From NCBI RefSeq assembly GCF_010367455.1, contig NZ_WRPR01000025.1:1-35751 (forward strand): a stretch of DNA of 35,751 nt, in the 5' to 3' direction. The notes below the pieces were generated by a model that was given only the letters and a program-made list of their open reading frames with translations, was not told the origin of the DNA and made no database searches. Position numbers and translations under genes: made by a program. Positions 31,397-35,751 of the stretch are shown here, in pieces (the stretch's first letter is position 1; each line of letters begins with the position of its first letter). The stretch is from Candidatus Laterigemmans baculatus (GTDB lineage: Bacteria; Planctomycetota; Planctomycetia; Pirellulales; Pirellulaceae).

Positions 31397-33046
31397 TTAC
31401 GCTCCCCGATCCGTGGCCGAGGAAGTGCCAGCCGTGGTGGTTGTGCCAGCCGTGGTGGTTGTGCCAGCCGTGGTGGTTGTGCCAGCGGTCAAAGCCCTCT
31501 CAGCTGCCGACGCAGGGGCGGCCTCATGGGGACAGGCCGGGACGCCGCTGGGCATTCCCTCGACGTCGAGCAGCGTTTGCAATTCGGCGATCATCGCCGC
31601 GTCCAACACATGCTCGATTGCATCGGCATCGCGGTCGACGCGTCCGGGAGCCACGTCGGCATGGGTGATCAAATACATCTCCCACAGCCGGTGGTCGCGG
31701 ACCAGGCGGGCAGCCCGCTCGGCTCCGCGCGTCGTCAACCGGACCGCCCCCCCGGCTTCGACCGTGACCCAACCCTGCCGCGCCGCGCGGCGGATGATTC
31801 GCCGCAGCCGCGAGCCCGACCAGCTCCGCCGGCCGAGCAGATCGGCCACCGCCACCTCCCCTGCCGCCAGCTCCGCCCCTGCCGCCAGCTCCGCCCCTGT
31901 GGCCGCAGTCGCTCCTGCTGGCGACTCGTGGCGAGCCTCGAGCACCTCGTAGATTGCTCGCAGCAAGTGCTGGCGATCGATCCTGCGGTGCAGCGTTCGG
32001 CGGCGGAGCGCTCGGATCAGCACGCCGCGGCGAGGACCGACGATCATGCTGGTGAGAAAAATCAGGGCGGAGACGAGCACGATCATCGCTCCGCTCGGGA
32101 GCCGAGGGAAAACCGCGCTCAGGGCCGAACCGACCAAACAGCTGACCGCCCCAACGCCCGCGGCCACGGCGGTCATTCGCGCCATCCGTTCGGTCCAAAA
32201 ACGTGCCGCCGCCGCGGGAATCACCAACAGCGCGATCATCAAGATCAGCCCGACCGCCTGCAGCCCAATGATCGTCACGACGACCACGACGGCCATCAGC
32301 ACCAGATCGAGCCACACGACCGGAAGCCCCCGCGAACCGGCAAAGCCCTCGTCAAAACAGAGCAGCTTGAGCTCCTTGAACAGCAGCAGCGTGACGATCG
32401 CCGACCCTCCGCCGGCCGCTCCGATCAGCCACGCGTCGGAGGCCAGCATGGAAGCGGTCTTGCCGTAGATGAAGCCTTCGAGACCCGCTGCATGCCCCTC
32501 GGACATCTGCTGCACGACGGCCAGCAGCGAGACACCGCCGCCAAAGAAAACGCTCAGCACGATCCCCATCGCCGCGTCTTCCTTGAGCCGCGTCAGATTG
32601 CGGATCAACAGAATCGTCCCCATCCCCAGGATTCCAGTGACCGCCGCTCCGGCGAGCAGCACCGGGAGAGCCTTGCCGCTGTAGCCCAGCCCGCTGGCGA
32701 TCAAAAATGCGAGCGCGATGCCGGGCAGCGTCGCGTGGCTCAGCGCGTCGCCCATCAGCGCCCGTTTGCGGAGCAGCGTGAAGCTGCCGATCGTGCCCGC
32801 AGCCAATCCGAGCAGCGTCGTGCCGGTCACCACCACCCGCGTGTTGTAATCCTGCATCAGGATCACCCGTCGCCACGCTTCCCAGGAGGGCCACTCGATC
32901 CGCCGATCGGTCAGCGAACGCCCTGCCGAAACCGCCCCCTCGGGATCACCTTCGGCGGCGCAGCCTCCGATTCCCACGAGCAGGATCCCGAACACAAGGC
33001 ACGCGGCCAGCAGCAGCCAGCTCGACGGTCTGCGGCAACCATTCAT
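31397..33046 (-). CDS. Metal ABC permease fused to DtxR/MntR-like repressor domain (C subunit)
   Basis: A 549-residue fusion. The N-terminus has a hydrophobic segment ending VGIGGC (C29), a possible lipobox, then a periplasmic stretch. The ABC-3 permease core spans about 65-345 ([35 protein letters not shown]). Residues about 355-495 form a DtxR-like repressor: wHTH ([21 protein letters not shown]), LTTRG, H452/E456 (HRLWEMYL) and D475, E478, H479 (AIEH). The MntR D8/E11 positions are H360 and R363, so one metal site is altered. The C-terminus ends in a Thr/Ala/Gly repeat from 18-bp tandem units. It overlaps the ATPase stop by ATGA. Confidence 0.92.
   Translation of the reverse strand: MNGCRRPSSWLLLAACLVFGILLVGIGGCAAEGDPEGAVSAGRSLTDRRIEWPSWEAWRRVILMQDYNTRVVVTGTTLLGLAAGTIGSFTLLRKRALMGDALSHATLPGIALAFLIASGLGYSGKALPVLLAGAAVTGILGMGTILLIRNLTRLKEDAAMGIVLSVFFGGGVSLLAVVQQMSEGHAAGLEGFIYGKTASMLASDAWLIGAAGGGSAIVTLLLFKELKLLCFDEGFAGSRGLPVVWLDLVLMAVVVVVTIIGLQAVGLILMIALLVIPAAAARFWTERMARMTAVAAGVGAVSCLVGSALSAVFPRLPSGAMIVLVSALIFLTSMIVGPRRGVLIRALRRRTLHRRIDRQHLLRAIYEVLEARHESPAGATAATGAELAAGAELAAGEVAVADLLGRRSWSGSRLRRIIRRAARQGWVTVEAGGAVRLTTRGAERAARLVRDHRLWEMYLITHADVAPGRVDRDADAIEHVLDAAMIAELQTLLDVEGMPSGVPACPHEAAPASAAERALTAGTTTTAGTTTTAGTTTTAGTSSATDRGA
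31425..31490. repeat. 18-bp tandem repeat in the permease 3' end
   Basis: Three perfect 18-bp units (31425-31442, 31443-31460, 31461-31478; GTGCCAGCCGTGGTGGTT) plus a partial fourth. On the coding (minus) strand they encode repeated TTTTAG blocks just before the stop codon. Repeat number can change without a frameshift. Confidence 0.88.
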
Positions 33047-33846
33047 AACGTCTTCTCGCGACGCCGCATCGCTTCGGTCGCTTCTTCGAGGAGCGTCAGC
33101 CGACCGCCGTACGTTTTCTGCAAATTCTCCTGCGTGAACGTCGTCGCGACCGGTCCATGGGCGACGACCCGCATGTTCAAAAGCACCACGTAGTCGAAGT
33201 AGTCGGCGACGGTTTGCAAATCATGGTGGATCACCAGGACGGTTTTCCCCCGATTCTTCATCTCCTGCAAGATCTCGATGATCGCTTGCTCGGTCGCCGC
33301 ATCGACCGCCGCGAACGGCTCGTCCATCAGATACAGATCCGCATCCTGGACCAGAGCCCGAGCCAAAAATGTCCGCTGCTGTTGGCCGCCGCTCAGCTGG
33401 CTGATCTGCCGATGCGCCAGATCCGCCAGCCCGACTCGCTCGAGCGCTTCGGCCGCTTGCTGGCGATGCTTGCGGCGGACCGGCAGACACCAGCCGATCT
33501 GGCCATACAGCCCCATCGTGACGACATCGAGCGCGTCGACCGGAAAATCCCAATCGACACTTTCCCGCTGCGGCACGTATCCCACGCGACGACGATTCTT
33601 GCGGTACGGTTTTCCAAAGACGCGGATCTCGCCCGAAGCCGTGGGGATCAACTCCATCACCGCCTTGATGAGCGTGCTTTTCCCCGCCCCGTTGGGACCG
33701 ACCACTCCGATGAGCTGCCCCTTGGGAAAGTCGACGCTGACGTCCCACAGCACCGGCTTGCGGTGGTAGGCGACCGTCAAGTCGTAGATCGAAAGGGGCG
33801 AATCGACAGCGCGACCCGCTGGTACGGTTGCGGCGACCGAGCTCAT
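33043..33846 (-). CDS. Metal ABC transporter ATP-binding protein
   Basis: A 267-residue ATPase of the Mn/Zn/Fe ABC family (MntB/ZnuC/YtgB-like). Walker A is GPNGAGKST (about 50-58), signature [15 protein letters not shown], Walker [13 protein letters not shown], switch His in [28 protein letters not shown] is the characteristic Q-loop region of this metal subfamily. It is the second gene of the operon, starting 0 bp after the binding-protein stop with GAAGGA as ribosome site inside that gene's end; its own stop overlaps the next start (ATGA). Confidence 0.96.
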   Translation of the reverse strand: MSSVAATVPAGRAVDSPLSIYDLTVAYHRKPVLWDVSVDFPKGQLIGVVGPNGAGKSTLIKAVMELIPTASGEIRVFGKPYRKNRRRVGYVPQRESVDWDFPVDALDVVTMGLYGQIGWCLPVRRKHRQQAAEALERVGLADLAHRQISQLSGGQQQRTFLARALVQDADLYLMDEPFAAVDAATEQAIIEILQEMKNRGKTVLVIHHDLQTVADYFDYVVLLNMRVVAHGPVATTFTQENLQKTYGGRLTLLEEATEAMRRREKTL

Positions 33847-34947
33847 TTATCCTTCGCCCTCTCCGGCGGCTGATGAATTTTCGGGACTGGCTCCCGCCGG
33901 CCGCAATTGCCCCCGCAACCCGCGGTCCGGAGCCTGGCCGCCGAGTGCCCGAGCGACGCGAGTGATGTTGTGGTCGAGCATCCCGATGTAGGTCCCTTCG
34001 TACGTCCCTTCGGGGCCCATCGCATCGGAGTACAACTCGCTGCCAATCACGACTTCGTGCCCTCGCGAGCGAGCGCCGTCGATCAACGACTCGATGTTCT
34101 TTCGCGGCACGCTGCTCTCGACGAAGACCGCCTGCACCTCCCGGTCGACGATCAAGTCGACCAGCCGATTGATCTGCTGCAGTCCCGCCTCCGATTCGGT
34201 GGACAATCCCTGCACCCCCACGACCTCGAGATCGTAGGCCCGGCCGAAGTAGTTGAAGGCGTCGTGCGAGGTGATCAACAGCCGACGCTCGGCCGGAACC
34301 GAAGCGATCCGCTCCTGCCCATAGCGGTGCAGTTCCTCCAACTCCGCGGCGTACCGCGCCGCCGCCTGGGTATACTCTTCGGCATGTTCCGGATCGTATT
34401 CCGAAAGTGCCTGGGCGACGACGACGATGCACTGGGCCCAAGCGCTCACGTCCATCCACACATGGGGATCGGAGTGACCGGCGGAGTCTTCCGGCTCCAG
34501 CAAGTATTCAGGACGAATCCGCTCGGTCACCGCGTACACCGGTTTCGTCCGGCCAATCTTCTCGAGCGTGTCGGTCATCTTTCCCTCGAGCATCAAGCCG
34601 GAGTAAAAAATCAAATCCCCCCGCATCAGCTCGCGGACGTCGTCGCGGGTCGTCTTGTAGAGATGCGGATCGACGCCCGAGCCCATGATCTGAACCACCT
34701 CCACTCGATCGCCACCGATTTCGCGGACCAAGTCGGCGACCATCCCCACCGTCGCCACGGCCACGATCGGTGGCTCGCCAGAGGCTCCCGCCGAACTCTC
34801 TCCGGGAGCAGGGCTCCGCGTACACCCGCCCCCAGCCAGAAGCACGCTCAGAAGCACCCCCAGGACCACGAACCCCAGCCAGCCGAGCAGACGAGGCCAG
34901 GCGGACCGACGGGCCGACCCGATTCGAGCACGAGCAAATTGCGACAT
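33847..34947 (-). CDS. Metal ABC transporter substrate-binding lipoprotein
   Basis: A 366-residue cluster A-I (TroA/ZnuA/YtgA-type) binding protein. A basic N-terminus and hydrophobic segment lead to the lipobox LAGGGC (C42), so it is membrane-anchored outside the cytoplasm. Metal ligands by motif: H95 (DPHLYKTT), H162 (DPHVWMD), H228 (TSHDAFNYFG) and D325 (LDHNITR). The third-position His resembles TroA/ZnuA rather than the Glu of strict Mn importers such as PsaA. There is no His-rich loop as in zinc-specific ZnuA. Metal is therefore Mn, Fe or Zn; the MntR next door suggests Mn. It is the first gene of the operon. Confidence 0.95.
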   Translation of the reverse strand: MSQFARARIGSARRSAWPRLLGWLGFVVLGVLLSVLLAGGGCTRSPAPGESSAGASGEPPIVAVATVGMVADLVREIGGDRVEVVQIMGSGVDPHLYKTTRDDVRELMRGDLIFYSGLMLEGKMTDTLEKIGRTKPVYAVTERIRPEYLLEPEDSAGHSDPHVWMDVSAWAQCIVVVAQALSEYDPEHAEEYTQAAARYAAELEELHRYGQERIASVPAERRLLITSHDAFNYFGRAYDLEVVGVQGLSTESEAGLQQINRLVDLIVDREVQAVFVESSVPRKNIESLIDGARSRGHEVVIGSELYSDAMGPEGTYEGTYIGMLDHNITRVARALGGQAPDRGLRGQLRPAGASPENSSAAGEGEG

Positions 34948-34978
34948 CCAGCAACACCGTCGGGGCAGGGGGAACGAA

Positions 34979-34996
34979 TTGTAGCCTGTGCTACAA
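34979..34996. promoter_or_regulatory. Palindromic operator candidate for MntR
   Basis: TTGTAGCCTGTGCTACAA is a 7-bp-arm perfect palindrome with a 4-bp spacer. TAGC-N4-GCTA is the same layout as the E. coli MntR site core (ATAGC-N4-GCTAT). It lies just downstream of the predicted transcription start of the transporter operon and upstream of its ATG, in the intergenic region shared with the divergent mntR gene, so binding would block transcription. Confidence 0.55.
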
Positions 34997-35010
34997 ATGG
35001 AGCCGCTGGT

Positions 35011-35038
35011 ATTTTAGCCTCGGAGACAGGTGCGTCAA
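35011..35038 (-). promoter_or_regulatory. Promoter of the metal transporter operon
   Basis: On the minus strand TTGACG (35038-35033) and TAAAAT (35016-35011) are separated by 16 bp; each matches the sigma70 consensus at 5 of 6 positions. The start would be near 35004, placing the palindrome at 34979-34996 at about +9 to +26. Confidence 0.55.
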
Positions 35039-35131
35039 CGCGGCGATCGGCACGGGGACGGCTCAGAAGGCGCTCTGGTGCCGCCGGTAACGGTGGACTC
35101 CAAAATCTCTGAACCGCAGAAGCACACCCGC

Positions 35132-35560
35132 ATGAAGCCAAACCACGACAATACCGCTCCCCACCGTCGCACCCGCCGCGACCACGCGACCGAGACCGCC
35201 GAGGATTACGTCGAAGCGATTCTCGACACGATCGAAGAGCGGGAGAGTTGCCGCGTGGTCGATTTGGCGAAGCGGTTTGGGATCAGCCATGTCACGGTGA
35301 CGCGGACCGTCACGCGGCTGGTCGATGAAGGCTTGGTCGAGACCGAACCGTACCGGCCGATCCACTTGACGGCCAAAGGCAAGCGGCTGGCGGCTGAGTC
35401 CCGCCGCCGCCACGAAATGGTGTTCCGCTTTCTCCGCGCACTCGGAGTCGACGCGGCGACCGCGGCGATCGATGCCGAGGGAATCGAGCACCACGTCAGC
35501 AGCCAAACGCTCGCCTGCTTCGAACGGTTCGTCAACGAACGGGGAAAGGCGGAGGGGTAG
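35132..35560 (+). CDS. mntR: Manganese-dependent transcriptional regulator MntR (DtxR family)
   Basis: A 142-residue DtxR-family repressor. The wHTH is VVDLAKRFGISHVTVTRTVTRL. All six metal ligands of Bacillus MntR (D8, E11, H77, E99, E102, H103) are present with identical spacing: D25, E28, H94, E116, E119, H120. There is no C-terminal SH3-like domain, as in MntR. It is divergent from the metal ABC operon and should repress it when metal is plentiful through the palindrome at 34979-34996. ATG 35132 is chosen over the open frame back to 35030, since family proteins begin shortly before the ETAEDYVEAI helix. Ribosome site weak. Confidence 0.93.
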   Translation: MKPNHDNTAPHRRTRRDHATETAEDYVEAILDTIEERESCRVVDLAKRFGISHVTVTRTVTRLVDEGLVETEPYRPIHLTAKGKRLAAESRRRHEMVFRFLRALGVDAATAAIDAEGIEHHVSSQTLACFERFVNERGKAEG

Positions 35561-35612
35561 CCGCCACGCCCTCGGGTTCCATCACACTCCCCCCGGAGGT
35601 CGTGCAGTTTTT

Positions 35613-35698
35613 AGCCCCCTCTCCCCCGAAGGGAATCGCGGCAATCACTCGACGTTTACCCCCGAACATTTTCGCGATTCTCTTTGGGGGAGAGGGCT
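35613..35698. repeat. Long imperfect inverted repeat near the window end
   Basis: The left arm (35613-35640, starting AGCCCCCTCTCCCCC) pairs with the right arm (35673-35698, ending GGGGGAGAGGGCT) with few mismatches and a 32-nt loop. A further CCCCTCACCCTAACCCTCTCC at the window edge belongs to the same type. This CT/GA-rich palindrome is a common dispersed intergenic repeat. The stretch 35561-35751 holds no gene. Confidence 0.6.
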
Positions 35699-35751
35699 GG
35701 GGTGAGGGGGTCTAAGCGGCCGGCTACGGCCCCCTCACCCTAACCCTCTCC

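Noticed and set aside
31085-33193. Plus-strand open frame of 702 codons over the permease genes
   Set aside because: It is antisense to two clear ABC permeases and is His/Gln/Arg-rich with no recognisable domain. Long antisense frames are expected in GC-rich DNA.
1-35751. tRNA or rRNA genes
   Set aside because: I saw no cloverleaf with a GGTTCRANTCC arm and no rRNA-like sequence in the gaps. A tRNA scan could confirm this.

Overview
The window looks like a chromosomal piece of a planctomycete, most likely Pirellulaceae-like. Evidence: three DUF1559 proteins with type IV prepilin N-termini, secreted sulfatases, a Tat-exported Gfo/Idh/MocA oxidoreductase, GC-rich short intergenic palindromes (core TTTCGCTCCGCGAAAG), and a metal ABC permease fused to a DtxR-like repressor, an arrangement known from the related Chlamydiae. 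No rRNA or other phylogenetic marker is present, so this placement is an inference.

Layout. 1-713: no protein-coding gene of normal size; on the minus strand a good sigma70 promoter, a 12-codon leader ORF, a long self-complementary region and an intrinsic terminator suggest a small RNA or an attenuator. 714-2964 (minus): kbl-tdh operon, threonine to glycine plus acetyl-CoA. 3133-6510 (plus): two secreted sulfatases and a short remnant of a third. 6737-10544 (plus): Tat-exported Gfo/Idh/MocA oxidoreductase followed directly by an unusual amidohydrolase/class-III aminotransferase fusion. 10590-18820 (minus): a compact, partly overlapping nine-gene cluster: one GspE-like ATPase, three GspF-like membrane proteins, three minor-pseudopilin-like proteins and two DUF1559 proteins. 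This reads as a reduced type II secretion/type IV pilus-like machine with no secretin, prepilin peptidase or canonical GspG in view. 18891-21887 (minus): Gfo/Idh/MocA oxidoreductase, a secreted cupredoxin-domain protein and a secreted TIM-barrel isomerase/epimerase. 21974-23002: REP-like palindromes around a Y1 (IS200/RAYT-type) transposase, with an exact 89-bp direct repeat on both sides. 23010-25375 (minus): an unrecognised 575-residue protein and a SpoIIAA-like protein. 25510-29874: a solitary DUF1559 gene divergent from a histidine kinase/NtrC-type sigma54 activator pair. 30064-34947 (minus): a four-gene metal-uptake ABC operon (binding protein, ATPase, two permeases), both permeases carrying a C-terminal DtxR/MntR-like repressor domain. 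35132-35560 (plus): a divergent stand-alone MntR with all six metal ligands. A palindrome lies just downstream of the predicted transporter promoter.

The two most interesting systems are (1) the metal transporter with two permease-repressor fusions plus a separate MntR and a visible operator candidate, and (2) the pseudopilus-like cluster with three GspF paralogues and DUF1559 proteins in the pseudopilin position. Many predicted starts are GTG or TTG, and several junctions in the pseudopilus and metal clusters are ATGA-type overlaps, pointing to translational coupling.
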